A stretch of DNA of 56,579 bases, taken from contig CAIVEI010000178.1 in assembly GCA_903904835.1 (NCBI GenBank), forward strand, positions 1 through 56,579, in the 5' to 3' direction. The stretch is from an uncultured Schlesneria sp. GTDB taxonomy: Bacteria > Planctomycetota > Planctomycetia > Planctomycetales > Planctomycetaceae. How positions within the stretch are numbered: the stretch's first letter is position 1; each line of letters begins with the position of its first letter. Of this stretch, positions 9,993 to 19,242 are shown piece after piece. The notes below the pieces were generated by a model. The model worked only from the letters and a program-made list of their open reading frames with translations. It made no database searches and was not told the origin of the DNA. The position numbers and the translations under genes were made by a program.

Positions 9993-10004
9993 TTCACATG
10001 TGAA
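9993..10004. promoter_or_regulatory. Second ACATGT palindrome, putative MarR operator upstream of pirin
   Basis: Perfect 12-base palindrome TTCACATGTGAA between the MarR stop and the pirin ATG. It shares the core (T/C)ACATGT(A/G) with the palindrome in the marR promoter. A weak -35-like TTGTCA is at 9982-9987, so the site would fall between promoter elements. Two related sites flanking one regulator gene are strong circumstantial evidence of an operator. Confidence 0.65.
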
Positions 10005-10036
10005 CAATCGTTGCAACATTAAATTCGAGTGACAAC

Positions 10037-10735
10037 ATGATACAGATTCGCAAATCGACCGACAGAGGCCACGCAAATCATGGCTGGCTGGACACTTATC
10101 ACACGTTTTCGTTTTCCTCATACCGTGATCCCAAGCACATGGGATTCCGATCACTGCGTGTGATGAACGAGGATTGGGTTGCCCCAGGACAGGGATTTGG
10201 CAGCCATCCGCATCAAGACATGGAGATTGTCACTTATGTTCTGGAGGGGGCGCTGGAACACAAGGATTCGATGGGAAATGGTGAAGTACTGCGGCCTGGC
10301 GAATTTCAGCGGATGACCGCCGGGACCGGAATTACTCATAGTGAATTTAATCCGTCTGCAACCGAGCCGGTTCATCTGTATCAAATCTGGCTTTATCCAA
10401 GCCAGAAAGGTTTGGAACCGAGTTATGAGCAAAAACGATTTCCTGAGGCGGAGCGGAAAAACCGTCTGCGACTTGTCGCATCACGGGAAGCGGATCAGGG
10501 TTCATTGTTGATCCACCAGGACGCTCGTATTTTTCTCGCTCGATTGGAACCGGGTCAGGAAGTCGTCCATGATCTGGCGCCGGGTCGACATGCGTGGCTG
10601 CAAGTCTTGCGTGGTTCGGTCAAATTGAACGGTCTGGAATTACAAACCAGTGATGGCGCCTCAATCAGCGACGAGACTTCGCTTTCAATTCAATCGACTG
10701 ACGACGCCGAAGTGATGTTGTTTGATCTGGCGTAA
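10037..10735 (+). CDS. Pirin family protein (YhhW-like bicupin)
   Basis: A 232-residue pirin. The N-terminal cupin has the metal-binding pattern HPHQDMEIVTYVLEG followed by LEHKDS and GTGITHSEFN, with metal ligands expected at the two His of HPH, the later His, and a Glu. The second cupin (about residues 130-230) is shorter and lacks the ligands. Related enzymes (E. coli YhhW) show quercetin 2,3-dioxygenase activity; other pirins act as regulators, so substrate is uncertain. It is the first gene of a plus-strand group with DoxX and Old Yellow Enzyme genes, under the likely control of the adjacent MarR protein. Confidence 0.93.
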   Translation: MIQIRKSTDRGHANHGWLDTYHTFSFSSYRDPKHMGFRSLRVMNEDWVAPGQGFGSHPHQDMEIVTYVLEGALEHKDSMGNGEVLRPGEFQRMTAGTGITHSEFNPSATEPVHLYQIWLYPSQKGLEPSYEQKRFPEAERKNRLRLVASREADQGSLLIHQDARIFLARLEPGQEVVHDLAPGRHAWLQVLRGSVKLNGLELQTSDGASISDETSLSIQSTDDAEVMLFDLA

Positions 10736-10773
10736 TCAATCCTGACAAACCCTTTCATGAAAGAGTCAAGCCA

Positions 10774-11214
10774 ATGAAAACGGTCTTGCATGGCCTGCTG
10801 AATGTATTAAGCCGGCTGATGATTGCTGCAATTTTTCTCTTGAGTGCCGTTGGGAACAAGATTCCGAAATTTGATGATGTCGCCGCCTTGATGAAGACTC
10901 AAGGAATTCCGCAGCCGCAGGTTATGCTGGCCGGGGCCATTCTTTTCCTGATCGCCGGCAGCCTGTCAATTATCCTGGGCTACAAAGCCCGCATCGGAGC
11001 GGGTCTTTTATTCGTGTTTCTCGTATTGGCAACCTATTACTTTCATGATTTCTGGAACGTCATCAACCCGCTGAAACAGCAGCTAAAACAAGAGCAAATG
11101 ATTCAATTCATGAAAAACCTCTCCCTGATGGGAACGATGCTTTTCGTGATGGCCAACGGCTCAGGAGCGATGAGCCTGGACCAACGTTACTCGTCAAAAT
11201 CCCGAAAGGGCTAG
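10774..11214 (+). CDS. DoxX family membrane protein
   Basis: A 146-residue protein with four predicted membrane helices (about residues 10-30, 50-70, 75-95 and 115-135). The pattern PQPQVMLAGAILFLIAGSLSIILGYKARIGA matches the DoxX/SURF4-like family in a shortened view. Members are found with oxidoreductases and thiol or redox-stress genes, but the biochemical role of most is unknown. It lies 38 bases after the pirin gene and 72 bases before the Old Yellow Enzyme gene, consistent with one operon. Confidence 0.88.
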   Translation: MKTVLHGLLNVLSRLMIAAIFLLSAVGNKIPKFDDVAALMKTQGIPQPQVMLAGAILFLIAGSLSIILGYKARIGAGLLFVFLVLATYYFHDFWNVINPLKQQLKQEQMIQFMKNLSLMGTMLFVMANGSGAMSLDQRYSSKSRKG

Positions 11215-11286
11215 CAATCCTCTGCGAGGCGCTCTCGCCGTTTCCTTGTCTCCCTGTCGACCGTTTAGAAACTCAAAGGAAATCTC

Positions 11287-12387
11287 ATGTCTGATCAGTC
11301 TCTTTTTCAGCCGTTTGCTCTCGGTAATCTGACGCTTCGCAACCGGATCGTGTTAGCTCCGATGACACGCGCCAGGTCAGGAGCCGACCGATTGGCAAAC
11401 GCAGTCAACGCGAAATATTACGCTCAACGCAGTTCCGCTGGTTTAATTGTGACCGAAGGGACAACGATCTCTGAAGAAGCGAATGGATGGGGCGAATCTC
11501 CCGGGATCTACACCGACAAGATGGCCGAAGCCTGGAAACCCGTTGTTGACGCCGTTCACGAAAAACAGGGGGTGATTTTCCTTCAACTCTGGCATTGTGG
11601 CCGAGCGTCGCATAGCTCGTTTCAAAATGGGAAACTGCCAGTTGCACCCTCTGCAATAAAGCTGAACGGGGACTACGTTCATACGCCGACGGGAAAACAG
11701 CCCTATGAGGTTCCAAGAGCATTGGAAACGGCGGAAATTCCTCGCGTTGTCGGTGACTACCGACTGGCTGCCGAACGAGCGAAAAAAGCGGGATTTGACG
11801 GCGTCGAGATTCACGGTGCGAACGGGTATCTGATCGACGAATTCCTCCAGTCGAAGACCAACCACAGAACCGATCAATACGGTGGCAGTATTGAAAATCG
11901 ATTCCAATTTTTGAAGGAAGTTGTGGAAGCAGTCACTTCCGTATGGTCGGTCAACAAAGTAGGAGTCAGGTTGTCTCCGAATGGCGTGTACAACGACATG
12001 GGATCACCTGATTATCGAGAACAATTTACCTACGTGGCAAAGCAACTCGATCAGTACAAATTAGCCTATCTTCACGTGATGGACGGGTTGGGATTCGGTT
12101 TTCACAATCTCGGTGCTCCGATGACATTATCCGATATCCGTGCCGTATTTCATGGTACCCTGATTGGTAATTGTGGCTACACGGAAGCGACTGCGACGCA
12201 GGCGGTTTCCGCGGGTTATGCTGACTTGATCGCTTTCGGACGCCCCTTCATCAGCAACCCTGATCTGGTCGAGCGATTTCAGAACGGGCTTCCGCTTGCC
12301 GAACCTGCCCCGATGTCGGACTGGTATTCTCCAACGGGTGAAAAAGGATATACCGATTTCCCAAGTTACTCGGCGAATCACGCTTGA
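11287..12387 (+). CDS. Old Yellow Enzyme family NADH:flavin oxidoreductase (NemA-like)
   Basis: A 366-residue FMN-dependent ene-reductase. It has the family start LFQPFALGNLTLRNRIVLAP, the substrate-binding motif HGANGYLIDEFLQ, and DQYGGSIENR, followed by the phosphate-binding segment NCGY and AFGRPFISNPDL near the C-terminus. Enzymes of this type reduce activated C=C bonds in N-ethylmaleimide, quinones, nitro-esters and other electrophiles. Ribosome binding site AAAGGAAATC precedes the ATG. As last gene of the MarR-pirin-DoxX group it suggests an electrophile-detoxification unit. A strong terminator follows. Confidence 0.96.
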   Translation: MSDQSLFQPFALGNLTLRNRIVLAPMTRARSGADRLANAVNAKYYAQRSSAGLIVTEGTTISEEANGWGESPGIYTDKMAEAWKPVVDAVHEKQGVIFLQLWHCGRASHSSFQNGKLPVAPSAIKLNGDYVHTPTGKQPYEVPRALETAEIPRVVGDYRLAAERAKKAGFDGVEIHGANGYLIDEFLQSKTNHRTDQYGGSIENRFQFLKEVVEAVTSVWSVNKVGVRLSPNGVYNDMGSPDYREQFTYVAKQLDQYKLAYLHVMDGLGFGFHNLGAPMTLSDIRAVFHGTLIGNCGYTEATATQAVSAGYADLIAFGRPFISNPDLVERFQNGLPLAEPAPMSDWYSPTGEKGYTDFPSYSANHA

Positions 12388-12419
12388 AAGATTGAAGGAC
12401 TGAAGAAGATTAACGAATG

Positions 12420-12460
12420 GGACCACCCTTTCTGCATCGTGTTGAAAGGGTGGTCCTTTT
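12420..12460 (+). terminator. Intrinsic terminator after the Old Yellow Enzyme gene
   Basis: Perfect 12 bp stem GGACCACCCTTT / AAAGGGTGGTCC with a 13-base loop followed by TTTT. It lies 32 bases after the stop codon. The rest of the 305-base gap up to the FHA gene (12388-12692) shows no other recognisable element. Confidence 0.9.
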
Positions 12461-12692
12461 GCGAAGTTTGAATGGAAAGTGGGAACTCGATTGAGCTTTT
12501 TGACGTAATTCCGAAAATTTCTTGGGTTTTTATGTGAAACCTCAGGTATGATTTCGTCTGTAAACTGAACCTTTGAGATTCACGCGACCGACCCCATCAA
12601 TTTCGTCACGTAGCAACCTGCCACGGGCGGTTTTCGACTTGATGGTTGTACGTGGGTATTCCGAAGGTGAAACTTAGGTCAAGGACGTAGTT

Positions 12693-14144
12693 GTGCGCGA
12701 AATCAATTCTACGCAACGTCGCCGTCGATTGAGATTGATCAAGGCTGAAGATGAACAAACGGATGATCGTTTTCGTTCTGCCGCATCGATTCTCGCACCC
12801 GCTTCCAACACAGAAGCAGCTCGATTCGAAGTCGAACGGATTCATCGTCGGATGATGATGGAATGCCGGGCGAAAACCGGGACCAGGATTCGAATCGAAT
12901 TCCCCGGTGAAGAGACTCAGATTGTCACAATGAACCAGCCCTACCTGTTAATAGGCAGCGATCCCCATTGTGATTTGAGGTTAGAGCACCAAGACGTAAA
13001 CCCGCAACATATTTATCTGCAATGGGTCAATGGGCAGATTTTTTGGTGCGATCTTAGTCCTCGTGAGGGTACTGATCAGCGTCAACAGACGAATGGAAAG
13101 TGGTTTAACAACGATCCAATAAACATTGGACCGTACCGACTGTCTCTCGACAATTTCGAGCTTCCTCTCAAGGTCGACGAATCTCCGTTGGATCGTTCAT
13201 CGCAGTTGTCCGAGGAGCTTCCTCAATTAGCGTTTCAATTCGTGGGTGTTGAACAAAGCGAAAATCTTTGGTCGGTGAATCGCGTTCTGACAATAATCGG
13301 CCGGGGTTCGCAATGTAAACTTCGCTTAAATCATGCCTCAATGCCATATGTTCAAGCCTGTCTTTTGCGGACCAGGCATTGTTGTTGGCTTGTCGACATT
13401 GAAGGGACAGGAACAACCGGCGTCAATGGCAGGGCAATTACTGTTGCCCCAATCGATATCGGCGACATATTACAACTTGGGCCGTTCCGAGTGGAAGTTG
13501 TTACTAAGTCGATACCGAAACAAGATTTGTCGGCCTCGGGCCGAACGACAAAATTGCACAACTCGCGAAAAGTCAGCGAGTTGGAAGCTCCAGGCCACGC
13601 CCAGTTTTCGGAAGTAACTTCCAAAGCCGAAAGCTCCGCCATCAAAAATCAAAGTCCCGAGCAATCCTTGACGACCAAATGTCGAACTCCAATGAGCGAC
13701 GAACTCGTTCGAGTTCGGAGCGAACCGTCAATCAAAAAACCTCTGGTTAACCCTGACGTCAGATCTGAAGTCAGTTCAAATGTTGCCCAACTTCCACGCG
13801 TTGGTTCGAATTCCGCTGAAGTCCAGGAAAAGAAACAAGTTGTCGCCGAAGAGGGACGTTGTCAGCCGATTTCCAATTCGGACGCATTGCCAAAATCCGA
13901 GTCCACACTTCTCCCGACAGTGGAATTGAAGCAGTCAATCGCGACTTTAATCACGGCTCATGAAATCCAGTTGACCATTCTCAAGAGTCAACTGGAACGA
14001 ATTAAACAGGTTTACGAGAAACCGAGAAGTCAATCGATTTCTAAACAAGCCAGATTGATGTTGGACAAGACGATGCGCGAAACTATGAAAACCCACGAAT
14101 TGATGTACGAATCCATTAAACAGCTAACCCAAATAATCAAGTAA
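12693..14144 (+). CDS. Protein with two degenerate FHA domains
   Basis: A 483-residue protein from a GTG start preceded by AAGGACG. Two forkhead-associated folds can be traced: about residues 70-150 (YLLIGSDPHCDLRLEHQDV, with His retained in NPQHIYL) and about 180-270 (LTIIGRGSQCKLRLNHASM, then GTTGVNGR). In the second, the usual Ser-x-x-His of phosphothreonine-binding FHA domains is replaced (SMPYVQA), so binding may be lost there. Residues 280-400 are low complexity and Ser/Lys/Glu-rich; the last 80 residues look helical (coiled coil). FHA proteins join Ser/Thr-kinase signalling, which is abundant in Planctomycetes. No kinase is adjacent. Confidence 0.8.
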   Translation: MREINSTQRRRRLRLIKAEDEQTDDRFRSAASILAPASNTEAARFEVERIHRRMMMECRAKTGTRIRIEFPGEETQIVTMNQPYLLIGSDPHCDLRLEHQDVNPQHIYLQWVNGQIFWCDLSPREGTDQRQQTNGKWFNNDPINIGPYRLSLDNFELPLKVDESPLDRSSQLSEELPQLAFQFVGVEQSENLWSVNRVLTIIGRGSQCKLRLNHASMPYVQACLLRTRHCCWLVDIEGTGTTGVNGRAITVAPIDIGDILQLGPFRVEVVTKSIPKQDLSASGRTTKLHNSRKVSELEAPGHAQFSEVTSKAESSAIKNQSPEQSLTTKCRTPMSDELVRVRSEPSIKKPLVNPDVRSEVSSNVAQLPRVGSNSAEVQEKKQVVAEEGRCQPISNSDALPKSESTLLPTVELKQSIATLITAHEIQLTILKSQLERIKQVYEKPRSQSISKQARLMLDKTMRETMKTHELMYESIKQLTQIIK

Positions 14145-14291
14145 TGATTAATTCAAGATCTCATCTGTGGTAAATGTGCAGATTTCTAAACTTTGGAGAC
14201 GTCGTCTGGTTGAAGACCCCTCACAATGGTCGAACAATCTTCGCACGAATGACTTGTCTTTTTTGACTGCGCGATAACGACTCAGTAAATA

Positions 14292-16319
14292 TTAAGCCCG
14301 TAGCGTCGCTGACAACTTTTCGGCACATGCGGCGATGACAGCTTTTTGAGCGGCTTCGATTTCCTCGCTTGTTAGCGTACGGTCAGAGCGATAAGAAAGC
14401 GTTACGACGTAGGACTTTTTGCCTTCCGGAATTTGCTTACCCCGATATTGACCACCGAACGAAACGTTTTCTAATAGCGGTCCACCCGCTTGGCGAACCG
14501 TCTGTTCGAGCGTTGACCAAGTGACTGGTTCTTCCAATACAAAATTTAGGTCACGAGTTGAAGCCTGATGTGTCGGCAGCTCGTGGAATTTAGGGACGAG
14601 ATCGGCATGAGCCTCAAGGACAGCCAAATCCAATTCGGCAACCGTGACGGCGTCCCTCAAATCGAGTTGATCGTTAACAGAACGATCTAATTCGCCAAGG
14701 TACCCCCACAACTGCCCATTGACGAGAACTTCGGCTCCTCGACTTGGCACAAATTGAGCCATCGCGAATTCACGGAACGTGAGAACAGCGATTGGATTCA
14801 CGCATATTGCGAGTTGCTCGACAACCCCCTTAAGTTCATGAAACGAGCGCCCGCTGACGAGGCTTACCACACGTGGTTCCGCCTTGTGTTCTGGTACGGC
14901 TTTGTCAGCCGATAGATAGACACGTGCAATTTCAAAAAGCTGTGCGTGAAATTGCCCGTGCCTCTCGTTCTCGCGGCGCGAGACGAGCAGACTTGGAATC
15001 AAGCTCTGGCGAAGTCGGCTGAATTCGGGAAAATCCGAATGTTCAATACTTAGCGGAGCTTTCGCGTCACCATGGGGCGTGAAGAGTTTTCTTTCTGTTT
15101 CACTTACCAACGAGACCGTCATTGCTTCGTAGAAACCTGCAGCCGTCAACGTTTCTCGCACCCTGTCACTGACGCGATCCTGAAATCGTTTTTTACTGGC
15201 AACTAAAGGGACTGGCGAGTCTTCCGGAATTTTGTCATACCCATAAATCCGAATGATCTCTTCGATCAGATCGATTTCGCGAGTCAAGTCGCGACGATTC
15301 CAAGGAATTGCGAATGTTGCCGAAATATCGCCATCTCGATTTTGCACGTTCAAACCGAGTGCTTCAAGAATTCGGACGGTGTCTGTAACAGAAATATCGA
15401 TCCCAAGTACCTGGCTGATTCGTGCGAATCGCATCGTGACCAGTTCACGTTCAAGCGATGGTCGATTGCCCGCGAAGATTGGCTCGTCAAGTAATTCACC
15501 CCCCGCAAGTTCCAGAATGAGCTCGCAACAACGTCGGCTGGCCCAATCAGGCCCGTGAGGGTCGAGCGATCGTTCGAATCGGTATGATGAGTCACTTCGA
15601 AGTTTCAACTTACGAGACGCGTTGCGAATTGCCAGGGGCGAAAAGAGTGCTGACTCAATCAAGACGTCTCTCGTTGTGGACGTAATTTCCGTCTCTGACC
15701 CGCCCATGATCCCCGCGATCGCGACCGGATGGTCGGCGTCGGCAATAACGCAAATCTCATCGGTAAGAGTGTATTCCTTATGATCAATTGCCTGCAATTT
15801 TTCGCCAGACTTTGCACGACGGATAACGATCTTTTTTCCGTGAAGCTTGTTGAAATCGAACGCGTGCAGGGGCTGACCACACTCCATCAAGACGTAATTG
15901 GTGATATCGACGATGTTATTGATGGATGCAATGCCAACTGTCTTTAATCGCGCAACCATCCATGCGGGGCTGGGACCAACCTTGACGCCTCGAATGACGC
16001 GTGCATGGTATTGTGAACACAAATCAGGAGATTCGATCGCGACCGAAGTCAACGTTGCTGTTTTTGTTGGAACGGTCCGAGGTGCCGCCGATGGAATCTT
16101 GATCGGCTTTTCGTACAAGACGGCAGCTTCTCGGGCAACTCCTAAATGTCCGAGACAATCGGGCCTGTTGCTAGTCACCTCAAGATCGATGCACGAGTCC
16201 GCATCGATTGCGTGGAACTCTTCTAAATTAAGGCCCGACATCGTCAATCGATCGGACAATTCTGCGACCGAGACATCGAGGGAAACATATTGATTAAGCC
16301 AGTTCCAGCTGACGAGCAT
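14292..16319 (-). CDS. pheT: Phenylalanyl-tRNA synthetase beta subunit, short form
   Basis: Charges tRNA-Phe together with the alpha chain (pheS, not in this window). At 675 residues it is about 120 shorter than the E. coli protein. The N-terminal segment MLVSWNWLNQYV runs through GLNLEEF directly into DLEVTSNRPDCLGHLGVARE. The intervening EMAP/OB-type tRNA-binding domain, normally about residues 40-150, is absent, with no frameshift. B3/B4 editing (GQPLHAFD), B5 and the core follow, and the FDX-ACB anticodon-binding domain closes the protein (HQASTRDLNF to SEEIEAAQ). The ATG at 16319 is the only sensible start. Confidence 0.96.
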   Translation of the reverse strand: MLVSWNWLNQYVSLDVSVAELSDRLTMSGLNLEEFHAIDADSCIDLEVTSNRPDCLGHLGVAREAAVLYEKPIKIPSAAPRTVPTKTATLTSVAIESPDLCSQYHARVIRGVKVGPSPAWMVARLKTVGIASINNIVDITNYVLMECGQPLHAFDFNKLHGKKIVIRRAKSGEKLQAIDHKEYTLTDEICVIADADHPVAIAGIMGGSETEITSTTRDVLIESALFSPLAIRNASRKLKLRSDSSYRFERSLDPHGPDWASRRCCELILELAGGELLDEPIFAGNRPSLERELVTMRFARISQVLGIDISVTDTVRILEALGLNVQNRDGDISATFAIPWNRRDLTREIDLIEEIIRIYGYDKIPEDSPVPLVASKKRFQDRVSDRVRETLTAAGFYEAMTVSLVSETERKLFTPHGDAKAPLSIEHSDFPEFSRLRQSLIPSLLVSRRENERHGQFHAQLFEIARVYLSADKAVPEHKAEPRVVSLVSGRSFHELKGVVEQLAICVNPIAVLTFREFAMAQFVPSRGAEVLVNGQLWGYLGELDRSVNDQLDLRDAVTVAELDLAVLEAHADLVPKFHELPTHQASTRDLNFVLEEPVTWSTLEQTVRQAGGPLLENVSFGGQYRGKQIPEGKKSYVVTLSYRSDRTLTSEEIEAAQKAVIAACAEKLSATLRA

Positions 16320-16585
16320 TTCGATTCACCAATCCAATACAAAAGTCGACCGAGTTTGATTTCGGAAGTTTTCTTGACCCAATTTCACGACGGACCTGAG
16401 AGTTAAGGTCAGAGCGTCAAATTACCCGATGTTCGTCGAAAAGTAACCTGTACGCCAAAATCGGGATAGTGGCGCTTCAGCAGGCTTGGCTGCTTGCTCG
16501 ACCGATTAGGTTTGGGTATGTTTAGTGGTAATACTTTTAGATCCCGCCATGATCTGCCCGCCCGATTTCGAGTCTGAAACACAGG

Positions 16586-19165
16586 ATGTTCACCATGCCG
16601 ATGCGACCTTGGTTTGCGTGTTTGTTCGGTTTGTTGATTGCCCTTCCGTTTGGTCTGCTCGCCGAAGAAAAGAAGACAATCGACCCGCTCGACTGGCCCT
16701 ATTGGCGAGGTCCCGAAATGAATGGGATTTCGCGAGAAAAGAATCTGCCTGATACATGGTCACCGGAGGGCGAGAACGTCATCTGGAGCAAAGCCGAACT
16801 TGGTACCCGGTCGACCCCGATTGTGATGAACGGAAAGCTTTATACGCTTGTTCGTCACAACCCAGGGACAACCAAGGAAGCCGAGAAGGTCGTCTGTGCC
16901 GATGCCGCAACGGGCGATATCAAATGGGAGAATATCTTCAACGTCTATTTGACAGACGTGCCAGATACACGTGTTGGGTGGTCAAGCGTCGTCGGTGATC
17001 CAACGACGGGAAATGTCTTCGCGCTGGGAGTTTGTGGATACTTCCAATGCATCGATGGAGAAACGGGTAAGACCATTTGGTCACATTCGATGAGCGAAGA
17101 GTATGGAATGCTTAGCACATATGGTGGGCGAACCAACTTTCCAATCGTCTTTGAAAATCTGGTCATCATCAGCGGAGTTGTCATCGGATGGGGCGAGATG
17201 GCGCGGCCTGCTCATCGCATCATCGCCTTCGACAAACGGAACGGGCAGTCTGTTTGGTTCCAAAGCACAAGGCCACTTCCAGAAGACACGACCTACAGCG
17301 CTCCGGCCATTTCCGTCATTAACGGACAAGCTCAATATGTGATTGGATGTGGCGACGGCAGCGTCTACGGCCTGCAGCCGCGTACCGGAAAAATCCTCTG
17401 GAACTATGATGTGTCGCTTCGCGGCATTAACACGGCGCCGACCATTATTGGAAGTACGGTTCTGTCTGGGCATAGCGAAGAAAACCTGGATGACACCGCG
17501 ATGGGCGCTCTCTTTGCCGTTGACGCTTCGAAAACCGGGAATATCACGAAATCCGGTGAGCTTTGGCGGACGAAGGAAGAATTTATCGGAAAAACTGCTC
17601 CTTTAGTGATCCAAGATCGAGTCTATTCCGTTGACGATGGTGGCATCTTTTTTGTCAACGATTTAAAGACCGGAGCTCTCGTTGGGAAATCGAAAATCGG
17701 GACAATGGGTCGAGGTAGCCCGGTCTATGGTGACGGAAAGATTTATGTGGTTGACGGGAATGGCCGTTGGTTTATTTTCGCGCCTGATCCAGGCAAAGGA
17801 CTTAAGAAGATTCATAGTTTGCGACTGGAACAAGGCGATGTGAACGCATCGCCAATTATCTCACATGGCCGGATCTATCTTGCCTGCGAAACCATGATGT
17901 ATTGTATCGGTAAAACCGATGTGAAGCCTTCTGCGGATCCCATGCCAGTTGCGGCTGTCGAGAGTCCTGTTGCGGAAGACCAGAAGCCTGCAATGGCACT
18001 CGTTGTTCCGGTGGAATCTCTGCTTAAGCCAAAAAACAAGCAGGCGTTTTCAGTCTACGTTTATAATGCAAGCGGACAGTACTTGAAGACGGCCGACCCA
18101 AAGGACGTGAAATTTGCACTTCAAGGACCAGGCACAATCGATGCATCTGGAATTTATACAGGCCCTGGTGGCAGCGTAAACGCGCCTGTCATCGTCAATG
18201 CCGAGTTGGGTGAACTCAAAAGTCAGGCTCGCATCCGAGTGGTCCCTGAGGTGACGGCAGAAACTCCTTGGTCGTTTACCTTCGACGACGGACTTGTTCC
18301 GGTAACGGGCGTTGGAATTCGGTATCGTCATATCGCAATCGATTACGATTTCTATCGGGAATTAAAAGCCAAGGACCCAATGGCTGCCAAGCTGTACATT
18401 GCGCTGACGACGCAATTCACCAATGTTCCCGCTCCGAAAGCAACGTACGATGATTCGACCCCGGCCCAGGCATTTACCGGATTCAAGCGATATTTAGGTT
18501 TGCTCGAATCGATCACGAATCAGGATCAAGCAAAGGAAAAACTCGATCCTTCGTTGAAGTTGTTGCAAGAGCTAGGAGTCATTGCCAGTTTTGAATGGAC
18601 TGGAACTGACAAAATCCCTATTCAACTCGTTGTCACCAAAGGGCCTCGAAAGGTGACAGGCAATGGAGTGATGTGCAAGATCACCACGATTCCCAAAGGG
18701 ACTCGCAGTCAAGGCTGGCTCGGCCATCCCGGCTCAAAGAGTTACAGCATTCAAGCGGATGTTCTCGCAAATAAAGTAGATGCCGGAGCTGATGCTGACA
18801 AGAATGCCAAAGTCCCGGATATCGGCCTTACGAATCAGCGTTATCGCTTTGAAATGATGGGTGCCGCACAGAAACTGAAGGTTTATTCATGGGTCCCACA
18901 CGACCAGAAGGTTCACGAGGTCGAATTCCCATGGGAGCCTGAGGTCTGGTACACGATGAAATTTATCGTGACCAATGAAGTAAAAAACGGCGAAAAAGTC
19001 TCGGTCTGTCGAGGTAAAGTTTGGAAACGTGACGAACCCGAACCATCGCCATGGTCGATCGAATGGGCCGATAGTCCGGCCAACGACAGCGGCAGCCCAG
19101 GTTTGGTTGGCAATGCGAAGGACGCCGAGATATTCATCGATAACGTCAAAGTTGTGCCGCAATAA
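16586..19165 (+). CDS. Exported PQQ-like beta-propeller protein with Ig-like and C-terminal domains
   Basis: An 859-residue protein. A signal peptide (MPMRPWFACLFGLLIALPFGLLA) leads into WPYWRGPEMNG, a start often seen in planctomycete propeller proteins. Repeated W-docking blades (TGDIKWE, TGKTIWS, TGKILWN) fill about residues 40-450, so the fold is a quinoprotein-type propeller. Known PQQ dehydrogenase catalytic residues were not identified, so an enzymatic role is not established. A Pro/Ala linker is followed by an Ig-like segment (about 475-565), then a jelly-roll-like C-terminus. An in-frame ATG three codons in (16595) is an alternative start. A second propeller gene follows 77 bases later. 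Confidence 0.88.
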   Translation: MFTMPMRPWFACLFGLLIALPFGLLAEEKKTIDPLDWPYWRGPEMNGISREKNLPDTWSPEGENVIWSKAELGTRSTPIVMNGKLYTLVRHNPGTTKEAEKVVCADAATGDIKWENIFNVYLTDVPDTRVGWSSVVGDPTTGNVFALGVCGYFQCIDGETGKTIWSHSMSEEYGMLSTYGGRTNFPIVFENLVIISGVVIGWGEMARPAHRIIAFDKRNGQSVWFQSTRPLPEDTTYSAPAISVINGQAQYVIGCGDGSVYGLQPRTGKILWNYDVSLRGINTAPTIIGSTVLSGHSEENLDDTAMGALFAVDASKTGNITKSGELWRTKEEFIGKTAPLVIQDRVYSVDDGGIFFVNDLKTGALVGKSKIGTMGRGSPVYGDGKIYVVDGNGRWFIFAPDPGKGLKKIHSLRLEQGDVNASPIISHGRIYLACETMMYCIGKTDVKPSADPMPVAAVESPVAEDQKPAMALVVPVESLLKPKNKQAFSVYVYNASGQYLKTADPKDVKFALQGPGTIDASGIYTGPGGSVNAPVIVNAELGELKSQARIRVVPEVTAETPWSFTFDDGLVPVTGVGIRYRHIAIDYDFYRELKAKDPMAAKLYIALTTQFTNVPAPKATYDDSTPAQAFTGFKRYLGLLESITNQDQAKEKLDPSLKLLQELGVIASFEWTGTDKIPIQLVVTKGPRKVTGNGVMCKITTIPKGTRSQGWLGHPGSKSYSIQADVLANKVDAGADADKNAKVPDIGLTNQRYRFEMMGAAQKLKVYSWVPHDQKVHEVEFPWEPEVWYTMKFIVTNEVKNGEKVSVCRGKVWKRDEPEPSPWSIEWADSPANDSGSPGLVGNAKDAEIFIDNVKVVPQ

Positions 19166-19242
19166 TTCGACTGACAAACCGGCAGGTATTAATACAATTC
19201 AATAACGGACGCAGGAAGACGATTTCACGATAAGGAAATAGA

